Shown piece after piece: positions 24,640-37,000 of a stretch of DNA of 64,000 nucleotides. The translations under genes were made by a program, and so were the position numbers. The stretch's first letter is position 1. Each line of letters starts with the position of its first letter. The notes beneath the pieces are model-generated. The model had not been told where the DNA came from and ran no database searches. It saw only the letters and a list, made by a program, of their open reading frames with translations. The DNA comes from Glandiceps talaboti (Eukaryota > Hemichordata > Enteropneusta > Spengelidae): contig NC_135555.1 of NCBI RefSeq assembly GCF_964340395.1, positions 20,495,447 to 20,559,446 on the forward strand, written 5' to 3'.

Positions 24640-25600
24640 TACATGGTTAACATATCGCCTAATTATGACAAATCATGAATTGTGCAAATTAACCATTAAG
24701 ATTACCAGCTTCATCAACAAGCTTTAAATCATACACATGCACTTCTTTACCATAAATGCATGTACTAAATTATCTGAAATTTGAAACTTGCATTCTAAAG
24801 AGACACTTGATGGCCTATCAAAAGTGATCACAATTAAAAATTCCATAAAAACTACATCAAACACGTTTGATTTGCTGTGATTGATGAATGTACAAGTTAC
24901 ATCAAATTTGACGTTTACATTCTTAAGATATAGCCTAATTACCAAAAGTCATTAATTTATGCAAATTACTCATTTAAAAAAAAGCTATACCAACAGGCTT
25001 TATAGGCTACGTGTGCTTTGTCATGGTTGATGTATGTGTCAAATTATATTGGATTTGAAGTATGCATTCTTAAGATATAGCCTAATTACTGAAAATAATC
25101 AATTTTTCAAATTACTATTTGAATGTAAAAGCCATGTAGACAAATTTCCCAAATGTGCCCATTGTTATGGTTGATATAAATACCAAATTATGTGAAATGT
25201 GCAGCTTGCATTCGTGAGATATAACCCACTTACCAAAAGATCATTAATTATGCAAGTTATTCATTAAAACTAAATACTGTGCCAACAGGTTTTATAGAAC
25301 ATGTGTGCTTATTAATATTATGGTCGATGTATGTATTAAATCATGCAGAATTTGAAGTGCATTCTTTAGATATGGCTTGATTACTGAAAATAATTATGCA
25401 AATTATTCATTAAAACTAAAACTATGCCAACCAACTTGATAGGATTGTTATGATTGATGTATGTACCAAATGTTGTGGAGTTTGAAGTATGCATTCTTAA
25501 GATATACCATAATTACTGCAAATCATTAATTATGCAAATGTATTCAGTAAAACTATAAACTTCGTATGTGCTTTGTTAAAAAAAAAAATCAATTATGCAA
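24640..25600 (+). repeat. Degenerate tandem repeat, about 130-150 bp period
   Basis: Five to six diverged units. Each carries 'ttcttaagatatagcctaat' (24920, 25070, 25215, 25364 and 25495 in varying form), 'ttaattatgcaaattattca' and 'atggttgatgtatgtacc'. Non-coding. Confidence 0.7.
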
Positions 25601-25659
25601 AAGACTAGTTCCTGGTCATTGGGTGTTTACCAAAATCTAATCAGTTCTCGTCATTACCA

Positions 25660-25721
25660 TTGGGAAAACGTGTAGCAAGTTTCATTATAATCGATGGAGT
25701 AGTTTTTGCGATATCGTGTTC

Positions 25722-25760
<39 letters not shown>

Positions 25761-25862
25761 CAAACAAACAAACAAACAAACAAACAAACAAACAAACAAA
25801 CAAACAAACAAACAAACAAACAAACAAACAAACAAACAAACAAACAAACAAACAAACAAACA
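25660..25862 (+). repeat. Conserved leader plus (CAGA)n(CAAA)n tract
   Basis: A leader ('gtagcaagtttcattataat' ... 'agtagtttttgcgatatcgt') directly precedes about 8 CAGA units, then about 25 CAAA units to 25862. Leaders of this type next to CAGA tracts recur in invertebrate genomes, as part of a mobile element. That statement comes from general knowledge and was not searched. Confidence 0.7.
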
Positions 25863-26435
25863 GAAGTATAACATAACTTCACTAACGGGGAGGTTATGTT
25901 GATTGAAATGGCAGATGATAGTTCGCCTGATATTCGAGTCAAGAGTGAAGTACAAATGTATAATTTTTTTGAATTTATTTTTCAATGTATTCGTAGGCCT
26001 ATCATTACTCCATATTGGTGATGGAGACGAGGAGGGTGAGTCATCACTTCTTTTTATCGGCCTACTAATATATTTTCTCGTCACTAGGGGTGATAGTGAT
26101 AAAATATCTCAAATATCACGGCTTCTGCTGACATTAGATCACGCTTCCAATGCGTGTGCCGTTGAAATATTAGTATTTTTCTTATTCTGTGTAAAAAGAT
26201 GATAAAATTTTGCTTATTTTTTAAAGAAGATAATGTGATATATATGCCTATTGTGTGATGAACGAAAACAAATTCTAGAAAGATTAATTCATTTAACATT
26301 ACGGTACCTGATTATCATAGCAATTTGTTATTTTGATGATAAGAAAAATGCGTTTTGGTTCGCTTTTGGCTGACGTTATTATGAAAATCTTCTCTCTCAT
26401 TACGAATCAGACGATAGAATGTAGTGACCCCTTTT

Positions 26436-26676
26436 TGCGATTGGTCTCGTCTGTATGCAAATTTGTAAAGGGCGGCCATTTTGAACTGACTGGTGTTTTC
26501 TTCATATTTTGAATATTGACTGAGACTGGGGGAGAACATCCTACACTGTAAAACAACTCTGTAAGAAGAACCATTGGAAGGAAGATACAATATTAAGCGA
26601 AGTTTCTGTAATTCGTACGTTTCATCAAGCACAGTCCGAGTTTTGCCGCCAAATATAACGAAACGGTGACAGCCCA
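26436..26676 (+). promoter_or_regulatory. SHCBP1-like promoter / 5' UTR
   Basis: The 240 bp before the ATG are less AT-rich. An inverted CCAAT box (ATTGG, 26440-26444) and a second one (26572) are present. A CHR-like TTTGAA lies at 26480-26485 within 'ggcggccattttgaa', which also looks like a YY1 site. An E2F-like 'ttttgccgccaaa' is at 26641-26653, 24 bp before the ATG. CCAAT plus CHR plus E2F is the pattern of cell-cycle (DREAM/MuvB) promoters, and vertebrate SHCBP1 is cell-cycle expressed. The start site itself is not determined. Confidence 0.45.
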
Positions 26677-26991
26677 ATGGAAAAATTTAGTGGTGATACA
26701 AATCTCGTCGATATGGATGTTGCAGAGGCCCAATTCATTACGTCATGTAAAATTAGTCCACAGCCAGAAAGAAAACGTCATCTTACAGAACGCGGCTTGC
26801 CAGATGTCTTCGCAACAGATGGGCTATCTTACGAGAATCGTTACTCTGCGTACTATGACCAAATATTGAGTTACAGACGACCTTGCGAAGTTTCAAAGGG
26901 GTTCAAGAAATTCATCGAAGAAGAAATAGAGCCGGTTGGATGGCAAGCCGTTTGGCGATCAGAACAACTCGACTGTGATATTTTAATTCAA
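26677..26991 (+). CDS. SHCBP1: SHCBP1-like exon 1
   Basis: Codes residues 1-105 and ends in phase 0 at CAA|GTAAGT. Contains the conserved RRPCEVSKGFKKFIEEEIEP block. The ATG follows an in-frame stop-bearing leader and matches the promoter position. Confidence 0.9.
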
Positions 26992-29900
26992 GTAAGTAAA
27001 AAAAAGTTGTCTAGATGATAGAAAGAAAAAAAAGAAGAGTATAGAGTAAACGAATGAAAAAATGTTAATATACATATGTGTGGTATCACTACCATATGTA
27101 CTCATGAAATTCAGAATATTAAATACAAAATGAAGTGTGCAAGTACAGCATATGGACATTTTTGATGTTGATAACCCCCCCCCCCCCCACACACACACCA
27201 TCTTACTTTAATGTGACTTGAAAAAAAGTAGCCTAGATCCTTGATGTTGGTGGATTTTGACTATTGGAGACTTTGGGATGGGGGCGTTAGCGATACTTCC
27301 ATGGTTGAATTCTGCAGCAGTGCAAAGGATCTAGGCTTCATTTATAGTATCAATGAAAATTATTTAAGAGACAGATGTACACCACCAGGATATACCAGGA
27401 TATGCATATCCTGGTATATATTTTGTCTCTTCTCCTTGAAAGTGGCCATATGGATGAGGCTTGGTTATTTATTTGCATTTTTAATTTATCATGGCCAACA
27501 ACTTTTGCCAGGTCCTTGTTTGTAATTCAATAATTGGCAAAATATTAATAAAAATGTGAAATCTTTGTTATTGTAAGTACAGTAACAAATGTTTTACACA
27601 TTTTATAGCTTTTTGCCAAGTATTCAGTTGCAAACACAGACTTGGTCAATGTTTTTTCACATTGATTTTTCACGTCGGAAACCATGATAAAATTGTTTTA
27701 TGAATTAAAAATCAATCCTTATGGTTACTTGAATAAAACAAACAGTACATTCCACACACACACTACACTACACTACACTACACTACACTGCACTGCACTA
27801 CACTACACTACACTACACTACACTGTACAAATAAGCCAGAAATCTTCTTTCCACTCTTTTATTAGGTGAATGATGTTAGAGCAACTGATTTCAAAGCTGA
27901 TGTGAAACTAGTTGAACCATTACAGTGCAACCCAAGTGATACCTCCCTGGAAAATATCACTGAATTGCTGACTAAAACTGGTCACCTTGTACCCTTGGCT
28001 GAACTGTATCCTGTGTATGATGATAGTGGTGACTATGATAAAACAGCATTAGTAATTGAACATCTCAGGTAATCTAAAATTGTTTTCATGAATTAATAGT
28101 ACCACATAATTAATGTATGATTAGGACAAATGAAATACACAGTGTGAAATTACAGAATTTATACCTTTCCAGTGAATTAGTCATGTCTGCGATGATTTTT
28201 ACTATTTTTATTTATAAACATTATCAGAATAGTAAAAATGACAATAATATTAGTAATTTCTAGACAGTATTTGTACAAGTGATCGCTGGTTAGTTTTTCG
28301 TGTGCTCACCACATCTTGCCTCCACCTTCTTAAAGCCAGGAAATAAAGACTTAGACATTTTCATAAACTATGGGTTCTAGAGAGTCATTTCATGATTTTA
28401 CATCACCTACACGTACTTGCTATTTCAGAGAAACATCAAACTGATCTTGTGCCTTTATAGGTTATCTTTGCTATGGGCCACATTGCCTCATAGGAGTCAG
28501 CAGATATGATTATTCATGGTTGAACAATGAATATTCATGAGATGTTGTACACTGAGGGAATAAGCATTTAGGAGTCATGAATATTCATGATTATATTCAA
28601 AATCAACTTAATAGTTCTCTGAAATCACAAGTAATTGTAGCTGATGTAAAATCATGAAATGACTCTCAAGAACCCAGAGTTTATGAAAATGCCTTTATTT
28701 CATGGAGTGGCGTAATAATGACAGTAATAACATAATGTAGATAACAACTTTCCGACACTGAAAACAGGTAGTGACAAAAGTACTGGGCTAGGACTCGTAG
28801 AGGTGAACTAATGTTTTATAAAAGTTGTAAAATAAAAACTTCAAAAACTTGGCAGGTTCTTTTATGACCATATATGGAGAGGATGGGATGAAGAGGATGA
28901 GGATGATTACATATATGTGGAAAGACACTTGACACCAAGACTTAAACTGTAAGTTTTTTAGTGTTTGTTATGTCACAACCACAGGGTGTAGTGAACATAT
29001 TATTGATTATTTGATTTGATTTGATTTGATTTGACTTTTCTGTGGTTTAATCTTAGATGTTGGAGAATAAAAGAAAGGACATAGTGTCTTCAATCAGTCA
29101 TTAAAGAGAGTGAATATTCATGAGCTATTAGAAAAGATTAGCCAGGGATAGACAAACAACAAAACCACTGTTATTAACCACAAAAAAAAATCAAATCAAA
29201 TCATATCATCAAACATGTTCACTGGACCCTGTGGTCAGAGCAACAATTTGGTTACTAATACTAGACTCCCTAGCATTAGTCTTATTTGTATCATCTGCAA
29301 GGGGTAGTCACTGTTCTACATTTAGATAAAATATTCCCCAATATTTTCTTTGTTCTGTCAAAGGAAATACAATCTTTGGGGCCTTGTCACTTTGGGTCAT
29401 AGACAACCTCCTCAAGCATGAGAAATCATGAAATATTATGGCAATTTGGAATATTTTGACTCAAATCTAAAGAACAGCAGAATCAATGAGGTAGATGCTA
29501 GTTGTCATGATGAAGAACAACCAGGGTGTAAAAGTCCATATTTTTTGCTCTAATGTGTTCAGCCTGGCTTGTGTGTGGTAAAGTAATGCCCTTACTTCAT
29601 ATGTCATTGAATATTTTGGTTATCCACCTATTAGATACTATGACATTGCTGGTGGAAATTTAGCCACAGAGACGGTAAAGAAGTATACATCGGCACTGAA
29701 TGAATACAAAGACCAGTATGAAGAACTACAGATATTGAGAAAACAAGTTGGAGGTAGTGACTCAGAAAATGACTTGGATGAAGTTGCTCTTGTACAGTTA
29801 ACACAGAAATACCAACAGTTAAAGATACTTCAACAGTCTCTACAAGTTATGGAAAACCCAATGATGAGGTACTTCAAGAGCTACTTTTATCAGTGTACTA

Positions 29901-32900
29901 CTCTGGCAATTAAGGTCTCGCTTTACTTAACACAAACTGTTGTTGTTTGATGTATTAGATCACACAAGTTGATGATAGCAGTGCCTCTGTTGTGCAAATC
30001 TAATCACCCTGTAAATATTGGAAGTCCTGGAAAATGTACACTGCAAGTTTATCGAAGTCATGAACATTATTTGTGACAATTAAACTGAAGTCCATTCAAT
30101 AGCTTATATTAATATGTTGCAATGATAGCTTTAGTTCAATCCGATGTAGTGTACATGTTGCAATTTCTTTTTGGCTGTTACATTTATTGTCGTTTGTTCT
30201 TTTATGAGCACTTGTTACATACATCTGACAATTCACGAGCCACGCGAGAGCGCTGAGTGAATTCACTCAAACAATGAAAATGCGTAATATGCCAAAACAT
30301 ACGGGTACAGTACTTCAGAGCGCTGTGTTCGAAAAGAGCTTGTCAGTGACCAACTTGATAAAGTCTGTATTTAGTTGATATTGACTGCCAATGTCAAACA
30401 TTCTAAATGTTCCCTCATTATTTATCTTAGATTAGTGATTAGTCACCAAGACTCATTCAATGGAAGTATGCTAGGTCAGCCAAAGGGACCAAGACCTGAT
30501 GGATCTGTAGTTACACATATAGTGACTGATAAACTAACTGTTAGCATGATCCAGGTAAGACTAAGTTATTATGCACATTTTTGTAAGATGTTACTGAATA
30601 TGATGGTCCAGTAGTTACACACAGTGACTAACAAACTGACTATCGGCATGATCCAGGTGATCGTGAGAGTACACAAGCATGCAAATTTTTGTGCCTTGTT
30701 ACTGAATTTTCAATAGTCTGACGGACTGGCTTGATTTTAAAACTACCCCTCCAATGGTAAATTGTCACTGCATAGACTGACGTTAGACTAGGTATGCATA
30801 TGCTATCACACAAAATTTTGTAAGTAGCCACTGAATATGAAATCAGACCAGATGGTTTGTAGGATACAAAACCTTCATTAATGTAACTAACTTGATTATC
30901 AACATAAGAAAACAGATATTTTTGTTAAAGGCCAACAAGTAACAAAAACACATTTCGAATGGAAATTAAGTCATTGCAACAACTAATATATCAAATGTTT
31001 TGTGATGATAGCTCTTAACTAATTTTGTGTGATTGTTTTACTCTTTTGAGGTCTTTGACGTTTTATACTTGTGCTAAATAAAAAAACAACAATGTTCTAC
31101 TCTACATGTATTTGTAAGTCAAATGCTTTTCTCAGACTAGTCACAATGAGTTGTTTTAGTTGAAATTTGCACAAATTTACATATAGTGACTGGTAATTGT
31201 TGAAATTTGCACAGATTTACATGTAGTGGCCTGTAAATGTTGAAATTTGCACAGATTTACATGTAGTGGCCTGTAAGTGTTGAAATTTGCACAGATTTAC
31301 ATATAGTGGCCTGTAAGTGTTGAAATTTGCACAGATTTACATATAGTGGCCTGTAAATGTTGAAATTTGCACAGATTTACATGTAGTGGCCTGTAAATGT
31401 TGAAATTTGCACAGATTTACATATAGTGGCCTGTAAATGTTCAAATTTGCACAGATTTACATGTAGTGGCCTGTAAATGTTGAAATTTGCACAGATTTAC
31501 ATATAGTGGCCTGTAAATGTTGCATTGAATTACTATAAATTTGCACAGATTTACATGTAGTGGCCTATAATGTTGAAATTTGCACAGATTTACATGTAGT
31601 GGCCTGTAAATGTTGAAATTTGCACAGATTTACATATAGTGGCCTGTAAGTGTTGAAATTTGCACAGATTTACATATAGTGGCCTGTAAGTGTTGAAATT
31701 TGCACAGATTTACATATAGTGGCCTGTAAATGTTGAAATTTGCACAGATTTACATGTAGTGGCCTGTAAATGTTGAAATTTGCACAGATTTACATATAGT
31801 GGCCTGTAAATGTTGAAATTTGCACAGATTTACATGTAGTGGCCTGTAAATGTTGAAATTTGCACAGATTTACATGTAGTGGCCTGTAAGTGTTGAAATT
31901 TGCACAGATTTACATGTAGTGGCCTGTAAATGTTGAAATTTGCACAAATTTACATATAGTGGCCTGTAAATGTTCAAATTTGCACAGATTTACATATAGT
32001 GGCCTGTAAATGTTGAAATTTGCACAGATTTACATATAGTGGCCTGTAAATGTTGCATTGAATTACTATAAATTTGCACAGATTTACATATAGTGGCCTG
32101 TAAATGTTCAAATTTGCACAAATTTACATGTAGTGGCCTGTAAGTGTTGAAATTTGCACAGATTTACATGTAGTGGCCTGTAAATGTTGAAATTTGCACA
32201 AATTTACATATAGTGGCCTGTAAATGTTCAAATTTGCACAGATTTACATATAGTGGCCTGTAAATGTTGAAATTTGCACAGATTTACATATAGTGGCCTG
32301 TAAATGTTGCATTGAATTACTATAAATTTGCACAGATTTACATATAGTGGCCTGTAAATGTTCAAATTTGCACAAATTTACATGTAGTGGCCTGTAAGTG
32401 TTGAAATTTGCACAGATTTACATATAGTGGCCTGTAAATGTTCAAATTTGCACAAATTTACATATAGTGGCCTGTAAATGTTCAAATTTGCACAGATTTA
32501 CATATAGTGGCCTGTAATGTTGAAATTTGCACAAATTTACATGTAGTGGCCTGTAAATGTTGAAATTTGCACAGATTTACATATAGTGGCCTGTAAATGT
32601 TGCATTGAATTACTATAAATTTGCACAGATTTACATATAGTGGCCTATAATGTTGAAATTTGCACAAATTTACATGTAGTGGCCTGTAAATGTTGAAATT
32701 TGCACAGATTTACATGTAGTGGCCTGTAAATGTTGAAATTTGTACAGATTTACATATAGTGGCCTGTAAATGTTCAAATTTGCACAGATTTACATATAGT
32801 GGCCTGTAAATGTTGCATTGAATTACTATAAATTTGCACAGATTTACATATAGTGGCCTATAATGTTGAAATTTGCACAAATTTACATGTAGTGGCCTGT

Positions 32901-34023
32901 AAATGTTGAAATTTGCACAGATTTACATGTAGTGGCCTGTAAATGTTGAAATTTGTACAGATTTACATATAGTGGCCTGTAAATGTTCAAATTTGCACAG
33001 ATTTACATATAGTGGCCTGTAAATGTTTAAATTTGTACAGATTTACATATAGTGGCCTGTAAATGTTGAAATTTGCACAGATTTACATATAGTGGCCTGT
33101 AAATGTTGAAATTTGTACAGATTTACATGTAGTGGCCTGTAAATGTTGCATTCCAACATGTGTTATTGGCTGAGCTCATTATAGATTTGTTATTTTGACT
33201 AATTTCACATAATCTCTTATATACAGTCAAGTCATTTTGACTCACTGAAAACATATCCATTGAGGTAATAGTAGTACTGATAAGGCCTAATAAAAAAAAT
33301 TGTGTGGTTCTGATTACGATCAATTTTAGAATAGGTGGGGGTAGATAGATTTTTTATTTTATTTATCTGTTGTTTTTTTCATGTATTAGTGTCTAGTTCA
33401 GGTAGTTATGTTTTTCGTTGTTTTCCAAATGGTTTCTGTGTTATTGGTTTCTTCTAATCAGAAGTACAGCCATTACAGATTGGAAGAATAGTTTTATAAT
33501 GTCTTTTTAAGTTGATATGAGTTTCTGCATCCACTATTTCTGGCAAAACTTCACAATTTTCACGATTTTATTTATTTATTTTTTTTGGCGAATATGTGTA
33601 AAAAAAAAGGTTTAGGGTCGGCAGTGAATAATTAGATGGAGTTTGATAATTGAAACCAAACAATTTTTTTTAGGCCTTTAGACTATTTCAGCCTTCAAAT
33701 CAGATTTATATGGTTTATGGGCCATTAGTCATATTTCACAAGTCCTTGTAGCAGGTCTAAAACAATCAATATCTGTTAACATTAAAAACTGTTTAAAATA
33801 CATCCTTTGTGTTGTGACAATAAACTTGTTTACTGATAATGTACAGACATGTCACACTGTCATTGAGCTGCAGCAGGTCACGACCTTAATATACAGGTCA
33901 ACAACCTTTTTCTGTTCAATTTCAACTTCAATGTCAAATTCTGTCATTAAGGTTGTTAACCTGTATAAAGTTGCTGTTTTGTAACCCAGACAGTCAAGGT
34001 TGCAACTGCAAGTTTTTTTGTCT

Positions 34024-34056
<33 letters not shown>

Positions 34057-37000
34057 AATTTCTTTTATTTAAACAATAATGTACGCCCTCCAAGCCCATA
34101 ATGGACGAAAGCAAACTTTGAACGTCATAATGGGCGAGGCGACAGCCGAGCCCATTATGGAGTGCAAACTTTGCTTGAGTTCATTATGGACTGGGAGGGC
34201 GTACATTATTGTTATTATTTTATAGTTTTGCCAATTCCAGTGAATTTGTAGACCGAGAATGGCAAAACAACGTATAATATACACAGCGCTGAACATCGTC
34301 TGCCATGTTCGGCCCGGAAGCTGAATACTAATCATAGCGATACACGTACGTACACGTACACACACATATACACTTCAATGACTGCTGTGAACACAAATTT
34401 GTTTCATTTTAATTTCAGTCTTTTAAAAAAAATTCGTATGGTGTTTACCCCATAATTTCCCCGTTCTTAAATACCCACACCTTTATTGCCTTACGGACAT
34501 AAGCTTGTATTGTTATGCTCGTTCCGGGGCCGCGATGCCCAATAACGGAGTACATTATCAGTAATAATGTACAGCGATGACGTCACAAAATTCACTGGAA
34601 TTAGTAATGCTATAATATAATATCCAATACTAATGCAAAACAATACACTACAGAACACACAACAAGTACAAAAGGAAAGGGGAGTGAGTTGAGGGTCAGT
34701 AAACTTAATTAAATAAAATGAATACATAGGATTGAAAATAATTTCATTTGATAAATTACAAGTAATGTAAAAATATTTTACATTGAAAGATGTATGTGAT
34801 GAAAAGAGTAAGTTAAATCTATATAATTATAAAAAAAAAAATTATATTACTAAAACTGATGTTCTTTGCTTTGAGGTCAAAGTAATGATCAATATTATAG
34901 CTTGGTGACACAAACTTTTCTGTAAACAAAAAGAAAGACCAAAGTATCGTAAAATTGACTAATAGGCAGTGTCGTTTAATAGTATGGTGTTGTTGATGGC
35001 CAAGTGACTAACAGTTGGTTTGCCTCTTGCCATTGCAGTCTGGCTTCAAACACATACACAACCAGTGTTGCAGCCAGCCTTTTGAAAGAGTGGGACATAG
35101 TGTCCCGAGACTTTCATTTTTCTGGGTCATCATAAATTTTTGGGGGACATTATAAAAAATGTGCCAGTGGCGTTATAGCACAACTGTACAGTTTTTATTT
35201 ACCCACATGCTTATCCATGCTAGATATTTGCTGAATGATTATGCAATTGCCTCTCCAACCTTGTTGTCCTCTATGCAATATACGCGATCATTCGGCTGTT
35301 GCTTTAGGCATAGTCATGTTGCTAAAACATATTTGCATACAATTTTAATGTGGGTCATCTATGACCCGTCACCTCCAAAATTGTGGGTCAGGTCCAAAAA
35401 ATGTGTGTCAAATGACCCTAAAATCCCTCTGGTTGCAACACTGCAAAACTGACAGATTTGGATTAAAAATTCAATCAGATCTTTATATAAGTAGGGTTGT
35501 CAGTTTGACCCTCCCAATCAAACAACTCAGGTTTGCCTGGGTAGTCTATCTATTCACTACTCTACCTGTAGACTCCAAGAACTATCGCTACTACTAATCC
35601 GCTATCTTAACTGACATTTTGATTTTTTTAATATTCGCACCTTAAAGGATAAAAAAAAAATCAAAATTAGGATAGCAGAATAGTAGTAACGATAGTTCAA
35701 GCCTACAGGTAGGCTATATATTCGTCAGTGTGCCGACATCAATAAAGATGAACCCATTCACTTGCCCTTCTCTCTCAAACACATCAAATATCTCTTCTAA
35801 CCAACTTGATGATGTCAACTTATTGAAACACCAACTTTTTTCATACCTTTTCTCATGTACAGAATCTGCAGTTATCGTCAGACACAGTAATCAAGGAATA
35901 TGAAAGTCCTTCATCAGCTTTATGTAGTTGTTATGACGGTGACACTATTCTAATATTACCAGGTACCTATACAGCTGATGGTTTCTATGACTTACAAGAT
36001 TCTATCACAATCAGGGGTAAGTTTACAAACTATTTTACAAAAATCAGTCTTACACAAGTTACAGCCACGGTATCTGTAACAGTAAGAATAGAGAATAGGG
36101 GTCTTTGGCTTCACAATACAATGTAGATACACAATGTCATTATTGGATTGGCTTGGAGATATTAGAGAGTAGCTTGGTGGCCATTTTGGTCTCCTGTAGA
36201 TGAGAACTTTGGAAAATGCAGATGAAAGTAATGTACACTTCCTACAAGTGTCTTGAATTTGAAATAGATATGGTTCCAGGTTAGAGATATAATAAGTTAG
36301 GGTGTAAGGATAAGAATTAGACTCCCTAGCATCAATCTGATTTGTATTGTTTCCTATGAGTGGACACTGCCCCTTGTTCTACATGTGTCCTATAACTTTT
36401 TGCAATTCTTGTCTGAGTATTTCTTTTCACTTTGAAAAGTTGTATTTCGCTGTTCCACCTGCAATTGTTCCAGGTTTTGGGTTTATGTCAAATGTCAAAC
36501 ACATTCAAATGTCCACACACAGTTAGTAGTCTAGTTCCTATACGGTATCATTACGATTTACACCACTCGCAGTATAGTCAAAGTCGTTACTTTGGAAGTC
36601 CTGAGCTGCATGAGATGCAATTTAAAATTCATCCACAGCCACTCACACAGTCATTAACATCATGTCTTTGTTAATCAATCACAAAATTCTAACCAATAAC
36701 ACAGGCCCTCATAAAGTTAGTGTTTATTGGGACAGTTATGTAATGTACAAATATGGTATATTTATCAGCAGCTCAGGATGTTACTTATACACTGTGTACA
36801 TCACTATAACAGTTGGGGGTTCACTGATTGGATGAACAACTTTTTGTGCTGATTGAGGGACTTTGACCAGACGTGGTTTAGTTACAGAGACCACGTTGGC
36901 ATCAAGTTGATTTGTGTTCACACAGTGAGATAAAATGTATCATTTTATTTGTTTTTGCGCTATTGTCTGTATTTTTTAAAAGTTTTATGCAATTTGTAAC

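Noticed and set aside
26315-26677. 120-aa minus-strand ORF over the promoter
   Set aside because: Antisense to the putative 5' UTR with no recognisable domain. A divergent transcript is possible, but there is no evidence for a protein.
27241-27525. 94-aa ORF in intron 1 of the SHCBP1-like gene
   Set aside because: Spans a palindrome and a MITE end; not homologous to the family, and the exon 1-2 join is in frame without it.
31150-33150. CRISPR-like direct repeats
   Set aside because: Units are contiguous with no unique spacers and lie in an intron of an animal gene, so this is a minisatellite.
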